A DNA stretch of 50,885 bases from NCBI GenBank assembly GCA_944336475.1, contig CALVLD010000015.1, positions 1-50,885 on the forward strand. The letters run 5' to 3'. This stretch comes from an uncultured Clostridia bacterium. GTDB lineage: Bacteria; Bacillota; Clostridia; Christensenellales; CAG-138. Position 1 is the first letter of the stretch. Each line of letters opens with the position of its first letter. The position numbers and the translations under genes are program-made. Shown here in pieces: positions 6,131-13,822 of this stretch. The notes beneath the pieces are model-generated. The model searched no databases. It was not told the origin of the DNA and saw only the letters and a list, made by a program, of their open reading frames with translations.

Positions 6131-8503
6131 TCAGGCGTTTGAAGCCGCCGTAAGCGTCGCAATGCCGGTGCGGATCTCGCTGACTCCGACATACTTGCGG
6201 ACGTCATCTCCATCGGCTACAACAAGCGTCGGGGCACGGTTTATGCCATAGCCAATGGACAGAGCCGCCTGCTCCTCGGCGTCAATCTCGACATAGGATA
6301 TGCCGGCCTTGTTCAGATATGCCCTTGCAATCTTGCAGTTGGGGCAGGTCTTTGTGGTGAAGAGCATAACCTGATGCAGCTTGGAGGAACCACTGTTGCG
6401 AGCCTCCTTTGCTTCACGGGAGGCGGCGTAGTCAAGCATGCTGTACACCTTGCGCTCACGGAACTCCTCACTCTTGCCGTCATTCCAATTCTGCACGGGA
6501 CGATAGTAGCCGGTGATGCGGCTGTATACCTCAGTCCTGCGGCCGCAGTGCGGACACTCATACTGCTCTCCAACGAGATAGCCGTGGTCGGGGCAGACGG
6601 AGTAGGTGGGGGAGAGGGTGTAGTAGGGGAGCTTGTAATTCTCGGCGATCTTGCGCACGAGCGTTGCGGCACTCTCCCAGGAGGGCAGCTTTTCACCCAG
6701 GAATGCGTGAAATACCGTGCCGCTCGTGTAGAGGGTCTGAAGTTCATCCTGTATGTCAAGTGCTTCAAACACGTCATCGGTGTAGCCCACGGGCAGATGA
6801 GAGCTGTTGGTGTAGTAGGGGGTGCCGCCCTTCTCCGCAGCGGTGATTATGTCGGGGTAGTGGGCGGCATCATACCTTGCAAAGCGGTATGCGGTGGATT
6901 CCGCAGGGGTCGCCTCAAGGTTGTAGAGCTCGCCGGGGTACTGCTCCTGATAGTCCGCAAGACGCTCACGCATATGGTTCAGCACCTGCTTGGTGAACTC
7001 CTGTGCACGCTCATTGGCCATATCCTCATGCAGCCAGCAGGCATTGAGGCAGGCCTCGTTCATGCCGACAAGACCTATCGTGGAGAAGTGATTCTCAAAC
7101 GAACCCAGATACCTCTTGGTGTACGGATAGAGACCCTCGTTCATAAGACGGGTGATGACCGTCCTCTTGATGTGAAGGCTCCTTGCGGCAACATCCATGA
7201 GGTGATCAAGCTTCTTGTAAAAGTCCTGCTCGTTGGAGGACTGATAGGCGATACGGGGCATATTGAGCGTTACAACGCCCACGCTGCCCGTGCTCTCACC
7301 GCTTCCGAAGAAACCGCCGGACTTCTTGCGCAGCTCACGCAGGTCGAGGCGCAGACGACAGCACATGGAGCGGATGTCGCTGGGACTCATATCGCTGTTT
7401 ACATAGTTGGAGAAGTAGGGCGTGCCATACTTAGCTGTCATCTCAAACAGCAGACGGTTGTTCTCGGTCTCCGACCAGTCAAAATCCTTGGTGATGGAGT
7501 AGGTGGGGATGGGATACTGGAAGCCGCGGCCGTTTGCGTCGCCCTCTATCATGGTTTCGATAAAGGCCTTATTGACCATATCCATCTCGCGCCTGCAATC
7601 GCCGTAGGTGAAGTCCTGAGGCTTGCCGCCGACTATGGCAGGAACATCCCTTAGATCATCGGGAACGGTCCAGTCAAGGGTTATGTTGGAGAACGGCGCC
7701 TGTGTGCCCCAGCGGCTGGGGGTGTTCACTCCGTAGACAAAGCTCTCGATGCACTTTTTCACGGCGTCATAACTGAGGTTGTCGGCCTTGACAAAAGGCG
7801 CAAGGTATGTGTCAAAGGAGGAGAACGCCTGTGCGCCTGCCCACTCATTCTGCATTATTCCCAGGAAGTTGACCATCTGGTTGCAGAGCGTGGAAAGATG
7901 CTTGGCAGGAGAGCTCGTGATCTTGCCGGATACGCCGGAGAGCCCCTCCTCTATGAGCTGACGCAGCGACCAGCCTGCGCAGTAGCCCGTGAGCATGGAG
8001 AGGTCATGAAGATGAAATTCGCAGGTGCGGTGAGCATTTGCAATCTCCTCATCGTAGACCTCTGTGAGCCAGTAATTGGCGGTGATGGCGCCGCTGTTGG
8101 AGAGTATAAGACCGCCGACGGAGTATGTGACGGTAGAGTTCTCCTTAACACGCCAATCGGTAACGTTAACATATTTGTTGACGGTGTCGCGGTAGTCCAG
8201 ATATGTGGAGCGCATCATGCGCTCCTTCTCGTGCAGCTTGCGGTAGAGTATGTATGCCTTTGCAACATCGGCATAGCCGGCCTGTATTAGCACCTGCTCA
8301 ACGCAGTCCTGAATATCTTCAACGGCGATGACATCATTCTTAATTTTGGGCTCAAAGGCGGCAGTCACCTTGAGCGCAAGAAAGTCGATTATGTCCTGGT
8401 TGTAGTTGCGCTTCTCCGCATCAAAGGCACTCTTGATGGCTGCGGATATCTTTGACAGGTCGAAATCGACCACCTTGTTGCCACGCTTCAAAACGCGATA
8501 CAT
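6131..8503 (-). CDS. nrdD: Anaerobic ribonucleoside-triphosphate reductase with fused glutaredoxin-like domain
   Basis: This 790-aa class III reductase makes deoxynucleotides using a glycyl radical. An N-terminal ATP-cone (about 1-95, starting VLKRGNKVVDFD) is the allosteric domain. The catalytic barrel follows. Near the C-terminus are a zinc-ribbon (CPDHGY then CPHCG) and the glycyl-radical segment RITGYYRPVQNW with Gly665. An extra domain of about 75 residues then carries C720-P-N-C723, cis-Pro in APTLVV and a glutaredoxin fold. Such a tail can deliver electrons in cis. The activase gene nrdG is not in the window. Expression is probably under NrdR (see 8634-8680). The start is supported by AAGGGGGAT. 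Confidence 0.94.
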   Translation of the reverse strand: MYRVLKRGNKVVDFDLSKISAAIKSAFDAEKRNYNQDIIDFLALKVTAAFEPKIKNDVIAVEDIQDCVEQVLIQAGYADVAKAYILYRKLHEKERMMRSTYLDYRDTVNKYVNVTDWRVKENSTVTYSVGGLILSNSGAITANYWLTEVYDEEIANAHRTCEFHLHDLSMLTGYCAGWSLRQLIEEGLSGVSGKITSSPAKHLSTLCNQMVNFLGIMQNEWAGAQAFSSFDTYLAPFVKADNLSYDAVKKCIESFVYGVNTPSRWGTQAPFSNITLDWTVPDDLRDVPAIVGGKPQDFTYGDCRREMDMVNKAFIETMIEGDANGRGFQYPIPTYSITKDFDWSETENNRLLFEMTAKYGTPYFSNYVNSDMSPSDIRSMCCRLRLDLRELRKKSGGFFGSGESTGSVGVVTLNMPRIAYQSSNEQDFYKKLDHLMDVAARSLHIKRTVITRLMNEGLYPYTKRYLGSFENHFSTIGLVGMNEACLNACWLHEDMANERAQEFTKQVLNHMRERLADYQEQYPGELYNLEATPAESTAYRFARYDAAHYPDIITAAEKGGTPYYTNSSHLPVGYTDDVFEALDIQDELQTLYTSGTVFHAFLGEKLPSWESAATLVRKIAENYKLPYYTLSPTYSVCPDHGYLVGEQYECPHCGRRTEVYSRITGYYRPVQNWNDGKSEEFRERKVYSMLDYAASREAKEARNSGSSKLHQVMLFTTKTCPNCKIARAYLNKAGISYVEIDAEEQAALSIGYGINRAPTLVVADGDDVRKYVGVSEIRTGIATLTAASNA

Positions 8504-8575
8504 ATTTTATCCCCCTTTATGTAAATACTGCAAAACCGTATCGTGAATGGGAAGCCCGGCTTCCCTCCGATTATT

Positions 8576-8604
8576 ATTATAGCATCCCTACCGCATGTTG
8601 TAAA
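8576..8604 (-). promoter_or_regulatory. Promoter of the nrdD operon
   Basis: On the minus strand, TTTACA (8604-8599), a 17-bp spacer and a perfect TATAAT (8581-8576). The predicted start is near 8569. A short GGAAGC/GCTTCC hairpin lies at the start of the leader. Confidence 0.82.
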
Positions 8605-8633
8605 TAGCATAAAAGCCGTTTTAGGATTAAAAG

Positions 8634-8680
8634 CCACAATATATTGATAATATACTTCCGTAAAACACAATATCTGGGGG
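8634..8680. promoter_or_regulatory. Pair of NrdR-like boxes upstream of nrdD
   Basis: The NrdR core consensus is CwATATaTwG. The first core, CAATATATTG at 8637-8646, is a perfect match. The second, CAATATCTGG at 8668-8677, has two changes. Their starts are 31 bp apart, close to three helical turns, the known spacing for NrdR box pairs. They lie upstream of the nrdD -35. NrdR represses ribonucleotide reductase genes in response to ATP/dATP. The nrdR gene itself is not in this window. Confidence 0.7.
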
Positions 8681-8721
8681 GTCTAAACCGAAGCTATACG
8701 ACACATGAGCACATCATGCGA

Positions 8722-8749
8722 ACAAAAACAGGGCGAGCCGAGCCGCCCC
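8722..8749 (-). terminator. Terminator of the 8769-9764 gene
   Basis: The minus-strand stem GGGCG with CGCCC is followed by TGTTTTTG. The stem is short but GC-only and correctly placed about 20 bp past the stop. Confidence 0.6.
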
Positions 8750-8768
8750 GAATGAGATCGATTCACTA

Positions 8769-9764
8769 TCAGAATCGGTTCAGCTCATCCGCCATACTTA
8801 TGAACTTGAACAGATCTCTGCAATCCAACATGGCACGATTGTAGATGGGAACGACTATCGTGTTGCCGCAAAGCCGAACATATCCCTGATATGGATTTAC
8901 CGTGAAGAAGCACTCGCTCTTGTCATCGGTGCTGCGGTCAAGGAAGAATAGATAGGCTTCATCCTCTGCAGGCAGCTCCGGCTCACTGCCTGTGACGACA
9001 GCCGAAAGATCGGATGCGTTTATAACCGAATGAAGCTGAGAGGACGGAAGCACAAGCGTGATGATATCGCCGGAGGAAAGTGTGCTCTCCAAACCGTTTA
9101 TAACGGAAACGGTGACGTTCCTTATCGTGACGGTACTCTGCACGCTCTCGCCCTTTTCAGTGCTGCGGCAGACCGTAGAAACGGGTTCGCCTATGGAAAC
9201 GACCTTGCCTATGAACACGGAGTCGCAAGCCCCCATGAGCTCATCGAACGAATTATAGTAGAAGCTCTGCGCAGGCACAGTAAGTACTGCATCCTGCTCC
9301 GCAATATCGGCCTCCACTGTTTCGATGGAGAGCCGTACGCCATCGTATTCAACGCTGCCGTTCACAACGGGGACAAGCCCGTTTGTGACAAGCGCAAATT
9401 CGGCGATATCCTCGGCATAGTTCGCACCCGCGCCGCTCGTAAGATAGAGCAGATATTGCTCTCCGACGGAAGCCTTCTCGGATATGGATATGGTTTCACC
9501 CACAGCAAGATCGCCCTCAATCACACGGCTCACCCTGAAACGGGATGTAGAGGTACCCGACGGGGAGCTGAAGCTGACGACGCAGGTGGCATACACTATC
9601 TGCGAAGAATCCCTATAGCAGCCCCTAAGCAGTGAAAGCGCACGCTCACCGCCGCATTGTGTGGCGAACACGGAGGCGCTCCTGTCGGACGAGGGAATAA
9701 CGGCTGCGCACAAAAAGACCGCCGTCATCAAACCGAGAAGCAGAATCTTGACGAATCGACGCAT
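8769..9764 (-). CDS. Secreted protein with two OB-like beta-barrel repeats, function unknown
   Basis: This 331-aa protein has an N-terminal signal peptide (MRRFVKILLLGLMTAVFL). I see two related halves. The first has IVYATCVVSFSS, a VIEGDLAVGETISI strand and GEQYLLYLTS. The second has VFIGKVVSIGEP, a VINGLESTLSSGDIITLV strand and DEAYLFFLDR. The pattern of a VxGxV strand, a GD/GE turn and a YLLFL strand is typical of small OB-fold or netrin-like repeats in Gram-positive secreted proteins. It has no lipobox and no C-terminal anchor. The start has a perfect AAGGAGGTG. It has its own promoter and terminator. No enzymatic residues are recognisable. Confidence 0.7.
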   Translation of the reverse strand: MRRFVKILLLGLMTAVFLCAAVIPSSDRSASVFATQCGGERALSLLRGCYRDSSQIVYATCVVSFSSPSGTSTSRFRVSRVIEGDLAVGETISISEKASVGEQYLLYLTSGAGANYAEDIAEFALVTNGLVPVVNGSVEYDGVRLSIETVEADIAEQDAVLTVPAQSFYYNSFDELMGACDSVFIGKVVSIGEPVSTVCRSTEKGESVQSTVTIRNVTVSVINGLESTLSSGDIITLVLPSSQLHSVINASDLSAVVTGSEPELPAEDEAYLFFLDRSTDDKSECFFTVNPYQGYVRLCGNTIVVPIYNRAMLDCRDLFKFISMADELNRF

Positions 9765-9923
9765 CGTTACACCTCCTTAACAAACGATAATCAGCCGTGC
9801 TCCAATAATATGACGCAGCAGACGCACAAAAGGTTGCGGATAAATCGACCGCACGAAAATATATTTTCCACAGACGGCGTCTCTACAACATATGGCACAA
9901 ACGTGCCGCCAATCACACCACGC

Positions 9924-9952
9924 ATTGTACCACACCTGCTCGAAAAATACAA
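9924..9952 (-). promoter_or_regulatory. Promoter of the 8769-9764 gene
   Basis: On the minus strand, TTGTAT (9952-9947), a 17-bp spacer and an extended -10 TGGTACAAT (TACAAT 9929-9924). The leader would be about 155 nt long. Confidence 0.6.
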
Positions 9953-9972
9953 GCCCACAGACACAAAGGATG

Positions 9973-10539
9973 TCACATATACAGCATTTCATTACAGCCG
10001 CAAAGAGCTGCGTCAGTTACATCGTGGGTTATCAGCACGATGGTTGCACCCGAAAAAGCCGCATGATCCGATAGCCGACCTGCCACACGAGCCTTAAGAT
10101 CCCGATCAAGCCCCTTGAACGGCTCATCAAGTACAAGCACATTTCCGCCAAATGCCAGCGCGCGGGCAATAGCCACACGCCTCTGCATGCCGCCGGACAG
10201 CTCCTTGGGACGCTTGTTCTTTGCGTCGGTAAGCTCCATAAGCTCAAGCATACCATGAGCTGTCTCAGTGTCGGAGACGATAGCGACATTCTGCAGAGCC
10301 GTGAGCCACGGCAGCAGCCTATCCTCCTGAAACACCGCGGCAGGCTTTTCGTTTTCCTCAAATAATATCACGCCGGAGGTCGGTCGAGCAAGGCCAAGCA
10401 TAAGCCTCACGAGCGTGGTTTTGCCTCGTCCGCTCTCGCCCATGACGGCCATTCGGCTGCCGAGGGGCAGCGAGAGGTCAAGTCCATCAATAATTGGGCA
10501 GCCGGACTCATATTCAAAGCGGACACTCCTTAACTCCAT
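9973..10539 (-). CDS. ABC transporter ATPase, SsuB/TauB type, compact
   Basis: This 188-aa ATPase energises import by the permease encoded upstream. It has Walker A GESGRGKT, a Q-loop (AVFQEDRLLPWLT), signature LSGGMQRR, Walker B VLVLDEP and the switch His in LITHD. The FQEDRLLPW segment is typical of nitrate/sulfonate/taurine-type importers. It is short for the family (usually 240-260) and lacks the normal C-terminal extension. The start overlaps the permease stop by 10 bp, so the genes are translationally coupled. Confidence 0.9.
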   Translation of the reverse strand: MELRSVRFEYESGCPIIDGLDLSLPLGSRMAVMGESGRGKTTLVRLMLGLARPTSGVILFEENEKPAAVFQEDRLLPWLTALQNVAIVSDTETAHGMLELMELTDAKNKRPKELSGGMQRRVAIARALAFGGNVLVLDEPFKGLDRDLKARVAGRLSDHAAFSGATIVLITHDVTDAALCGCNEMLYM

Positions 10540-11279
10540 TTAGACACCCTCCCAAGCAGAAGCACCATGAGCTTTTCAAGCCCAAAGCTGAGTATTATCA
10601 CCGCTGCCGTCCAGGCAAACAGCTCCTCTGTCTCAAGGTAGAGCTTACTCTCATATATGGCGGTGCCCACGCCGAGAGCAGGATGTGCAATGACCTCTGC
10701 AGTCACGCCTGCCTTCCAGGCAAAGCCGAGCCCCGCTGTGCATGCGGATACGAAGTGAGGAAGCACCGATGGGGCATACACACGGGTGAGCAGCTTGAGC
10801 TTTGAAAACTCAAACACCCTTGCCATCTCAAGCAGCTGAACATCGGTGGAGCGTATCCCCGTTAGCACATTTGTCCACGCAAGCGGCAGCACCATGAGGA
10901 ATGCGATGAACATGGGTGTGAGCGTTGCGGAAAGGTACAGCAACACCAGTATTATGAAGGAAGTCACTGGCGTCGCCTTGACTATGGAGCGCAGGGGCGC
11001 AAGGAGCTCATCCGCAAAGCGGCTTGCAGCTGACACGATGCCAAGCAGCGTTCCGACTATGATGCCGAGCAAAAAGCCCGCAACTATCCGCAAAAGTGTC
11101 GAGCCGAGGCTCTGCCAAAACTCCGCTGTTTCACCAATGGCAATAAGCGCCTTTGCTGTCGCAATGGGCGAGGGAAGCAGCAGATTGCTTCCCACCGCCC
11201 ATGCGGCCGCCTGCCATACCAGCAGCCATATGGCGGCTATGATGATTCTTTTTATGATCCCAGTCGGCCTTTTCCTCAT
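10530..11279 (-). CDS. ABC transporter permease, SsuC/NitT type
   Basis: This 249-aa integral membrane protein has about six helices and the BPD_transp_1 signature, with the EAA-like loop around LEMARVFEFSKLKLLTRVYAPSVLP-type residues (about 150-175). It overlaps the substrate-binding gene by 4 bp (ATGA) and the ATPase by 10 bp, giving a compact three-gene importer. The family imports nitrate, sulfonates, thiamine pyrimidine precursors or riboflavin. The sequence alone does not tell which. Confidence 0.9.
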   Translation of the reverse strand: MRKRPTGIIKRIIIAAIWLLVWQAAAWAVGSNLLLPSPIATAKALIAIGETAEFWQSLGSTLLRIVAGFLLGIIVGTLLGIVSAASRFADELLAPLRSIVKATPVTSFIILVLLYLSATLTPMFIAFLMVLPLAWTNVLTGIRSTDVQLLEMARVFEFSKLKLLTRVYAPSVLPHFVSACTAGLGFAWKAGVTAEVIAHPALGVGTAIYESKLYLETEELFAWTAAVIILSFGLEKLMVLLLGRVSKWS

Positions 11280-12235
11280 GCATTGCCCATATAGTACATA
11301 TCATCCGCAGGTAGTGCGCCGCCAATGCTCTTGGGGTTGGCGTTGAACAGCACATTAAACATCTCGGAGGCGGCATCCTTCATATCCACGCCGGTGTAGA
11401 ACACGATGTTGCAGCGAGGTATGGCATTTGCAGCAAGCGTCTCATTGGCGAGTATGCCGTTTGCAACTATGAGCGAAGCAGCTACTTCCGGCTCAGTCTG
11501 AACCAGAGCCGTTGCGGCAGCATAATCGGATACGAACTTGTCGATGAGACCGGAGTGCTCCTCAACAAAACTGCGCCTTGCGATAAGGCAGCCCTGCACA
11601 AGCTCCGTGTCGCAGACCTTGTTCCACTCCTCAGTAAGGTTGAGGGCGACTCTTAGAGATTCATTCTTTGCAAGCGTGGCGGTAACGTTGGGCTCAGGCA
11701 GCATGCCTATGCTCACCTCGCCAGCCGCAAGCAGGGAGCCAAGCTCTGAGTGCTCCGCTGTATATTCGACGGTAACGGAATCAGCAAGGCCGTTTGCATC
11801 AAGCAGATAGTTGATGACATACTCGGGCGTGCTGCCCTGACCGGTTGCGTTGAGAGTCCTTCCGGCAAGATCCGCAATGGACTGTATCTCGTTGCCGTTT
11901 TCGACTATGTAGAGCACGCCGAGCGTTGTCACACCGAGCATAACTACATCCCCCTCGAGCTTGTTATACAGCACGGAAGCGAGATTTATGGGGACTGCGG
12001 CTACATCGACAGAGCCAGATATGAAGTTGGATGTAACTACATCGGGAGCGCTCTCTATGGTGATGTTATAGGCAGGGTACTGTTCATTGTCGGTAAGGGG
12101 AGCGATACCCATGCCGGTAGGCCCCTTTAGTGCCGCAATATTGATGACGGTGTTGTCAACAGGCTCGTTGACACAGCCGACAAGCACAAACAGTGCAAGA
12201 CACGCAAGCAGGATAAATGAAACGATTTTTTTCAT
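11276..12235 (-). CDS. ABC transporter substrate-binding lipoprotein, SsuA/THI5-like
   Basis: This 319-aa lipoprotein has a signal peptide with lipobox VLVGC. The binding protein begins INIAALKGPTGMG and contains the SVDVAAVPINLASVLYNK and GVLYIVENG strands typical of the SsuA/NMT1 fold. The ATG at 12235 (MKKIVSF) is chosen because GGAGGA sits just before it. A longer reading would start inside that ribosome site. Operon order is crp-type regulator, binding protein, permease, ATPase. The ligand is unknown. The family binds sulfonates, nitrate, pyrimidine precursors and similar small molecules. Confidence 0.88.
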   Translation of the reverse strand: MKKIVSFILLACLALFVLVGCVNEPVDNTVINIAALKGPTGMGIAPLTDNEQYPAYNITIESAPDVVTSNFISGSVDVAAVPINLASVLYNKLEGDVVMLGVTTLGVLYIVENGNEIQSIADLAGRTLNATGQGSTPEYVINYLLDANGLADSVTVEYTAEHSELGSLLAAGEVSIGMLPEPNVTATLAKNESLRVALNLTEEWNKVCDTELVQGCLIARRSFVEEHSGLIDKFVSDYAAATALVQTEPEVAASLIVANGILANETLAANAIPRCNIVFYTGVDMKDAASEMFNVLFNANPKSIGGALPADDMYYMGNA

Positions 12236-12278
12236 AGTGTTTTCCTCCAAATTTTGTTTATGTAATGCCGAAATTCCG

Positions 12279-12926
12279 TCAAATCATGCGGATCTCACGG
12301 CCATCACGCTCAATAAGTCCGGCGGACTCAAGCTCTGCCAACGCACGATAGAGCGACGCCCGGCTCACTGAAACCGCCTTTGCAAGTGAATTCATGCCGT
12401 ATGGCAGCCTGACCGTCCCATCAACGGCATTCTTCTCGAAAAAGCTTATCAGCTTGTCTGCAACGCTTCCGCCCGCCATGCACTCAATACGGCTTGCAAG
12501 GAAGCGTATCCGCTCCGTCAGATATGAGCAGTAGGCAAGCGTCACGTCAAAGCTCTCCTGCATGAGACGGGTAAAAGCTGCCTCGGCAAAAAGCAGCGCT
12601 GTCACGGACTTTTTAGCGGTGACACGGGTTACAGCATCCCCACATGCAAAGAGCGTTGCCGCCCCAAATGCAGCGGAGGGCATCAGCATGCTCATAACCA
12701 CGGCGCTCCCACGGGAGGGCTTTGTTACCTGTGCGATGCCCGAGAGTATCACGCCGAGCATATGCTCCCCGTCCGATGGGGAAAGTATTGTCTCACCTTC
12801 ACAGAAATCATGCACCGCAATGCCATCATCCGAGATGTGCGCTTCCAACGCCGTCTGTGTTTCAGGCGTGCTGAACAGACTGCAACGGCGCAAAACCTCC
12901 CACTGAGCATCGGTAAGGATTGCCAC
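12279..12926 (-). CDS. Crp/Fnr-family transcriptional regulator
   Basis: This 215-aa protein has a cyclic-nucleotide-binding-like beta-roll (about 10-125), a dimer helix and a C-terminal winged helix (about 150-212), with recognition region SLAKAVSVSRASLYRALAELE and a wing ending IERDGREI. It lacks the N-terminal cysteine cluster of Fnr, so it is unlikely to be a direct Fe-S oxygen sensor. Its effector is unknown. It uses a GTG start, supported by GGAGGAG. It lies 43 bp upstream of the binding-protein gene in the same direction and probably controls the importer. Its promoter contains a duplicated 12-bp element that may be its own operator. Confidence 0.9.
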   Translation of the reverse strand: MAILTDAQWEVLRRCSLFSTPETQTALEAHISDDGIAVHDFCEGETILSPSDGEHMLGVILSGIAQVTKPSRGSAVVMSMLMPSAAFGAATLFACGDAVTRVTAKKSVTALLFAEAAFTRLMQESFDVTLAYCSYLTERIRFLASRIECMAGGSVADKLISFFEKNAVDGTVRLPYGMNSLAKAVSVSRASLYRALAELESAGLIERDGREIRMI

Positions 12927-12949
12927 GGCTCCTCCTCCTTCAAAACAGT

Positions 12950-12979
12950 ATCATATAAGACAAGTGTATTATATGAGAC
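12950..12979 (-). promoter_or_regulatory. Duplicated 12-bp element at the crp-type promoter
   Basis: On the minus strand, GTCTCATATAAT (12979-12968) and GTCTTATATGAT (12961-12950) are direct repeats with two differences and an 18-bp period. The first overlaps the -10. It could be an autoregulatory operator or a chance duplication of the -10. Confidence 0.4.
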
Positions 12980-12996
12980 ACTAATGCTCTTGTCAA
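12968..12996 (-). promoter_or_regulatory. Promoter of the crp/ABC operon
   Basis: A perfect consensus on the minus strand: TTGACA (12996-12991), a 17-bp spacer and TATAAT (12973-12968). Confidence 0.88.
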
Positions 12997-13146
12997 CACA
13001 AAGGAAAGATATATTTGGCAAAGGTACTCACACATATTGCGTAAGCCAAGGATAGGCTCTGCACCGCTATGCCTAAAATATGTCGAAACACACAGTAATA
13101 CCGCATGACGATTTTTTGACACGGGGCTGTATTTCTCAACAAATCG

Positions 13147-13155
13147 TGGTATAAT
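13147..13155 (+). promoter_or_regulatory. Extended -10 of the TetR gene
   Basis: TGGTATAAT lies 26 bp before the ATG at 13182. A TTGACA at 13116-13121 is too far (28 bp) to be its -35. Confidence 0.5.
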
Positions 13156-13181
13156 GCTGAAAACAAAGATCGAGGTGTTCA

Positions 13182-13739
13182 ATGACAGAAGGCATTACCA
13201 CAAGGGAAAGATTGATACTTGCCTCCATGGACGAGGTAAGAAGCTATGGAGTGGAGGGGTTTTCGCTCAGGCGTGTTGCCGCTTCCTGCGGAGTTTCGTG
13301 TGCCGCACCGTACAAGCACTTTGCGGACAAGCAAGAGCTTTTTGCTGAAATGATAATCTACATAAACGGCAAATGGAGGGAGAGGCTGGAGCCGCTTATC
13401 AACACCTCCGGCACGACCGCAGATGCGATAGCCCTCACCGCCGTGGACTATGTGCGTTTTCTTTCGGAGAATCCTCCGTTTCGGGCAATGCTGACAATTC
13501 GGGACATGGGTCTTGATAACAGCCTGACCGCTGCGGGCGCATGGCCGTCCGCCCCAATAAAGCGCATATTCGTGCGCCATGCAAGGGAGAGGGGGTTTGA
13601 TCGTGACGAGATTCGGCGGAGAATATTCGCTGTCCGCTCGCTCGTATACGGCGCAAGCATGATAATAGGAACGGAGGACAGCCCCGATGACAACTATTTT
13701 TCAATGCTCGATACAGCAGTGAGGAGAGCCGTCGGCTGA
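13182..13739 (+). CDS. TetR/AcrR-family transcriptional regulator
   Basis: This 185-aa protein has an N-terminal helix-turn-helix (about 8-55), with TRERLILASMDEVRSYG, FSLRRVAASCGVS and the conserved YKHFADKQELF. The C-terminal half is the variable ligand-binding domain. The start is supported by GAGGTG. It is divergent from the Crp-type regulator, with 255 bp between. Neither its target nor its ligand can be told from the sequence. No efflux pump lies adjacent. Confidence 0.88.
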   Translation: MTEGITTRERLILASMDEVRSYGVEGFSLRRVAASCGVSCAAPYKHFADKQELFAEMIIYINGKWRERLEPLINTSGTTADAIALTAVDYVRFLSENPPFRAMLTIRDMGLDNSLTAAGAWPSAPIKRIFVRHARERGFDRDEIRRRIFAVRSLVYGASMIIGTEDSPDDNYFSMLDTAVRRAVG

Positions 13740-13763
13740 GTATCCGTATCTTCAATAACAATA

Positions 13764-13794
13764 AAACGATATGCCAGCGTAGGGCATATCGTTT
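13764..13794. terminator. Bidirectional terminator between TetR and the PPETG surface gene
   Basis: The arms AAACGATATGCC and GGCATATCGTTT form a 12-bp stem. The leftward side continues into TTTTATTG, a good terminator for the 13823 gene. It also serves the converging TetR gene. Confidence 0.85.
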
Positions 13795-13822
13795 ATGTTA
13801 AATCAAATCATACGTCAGCGGC

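Noticed and set aside
13116..13155. TTGACA at 13116 paired with TATAAT at 13150 as the TetR promoter
   Set aside because: The spacer would be 28 bp, far from 16-18. Only the extended -10 is kept.
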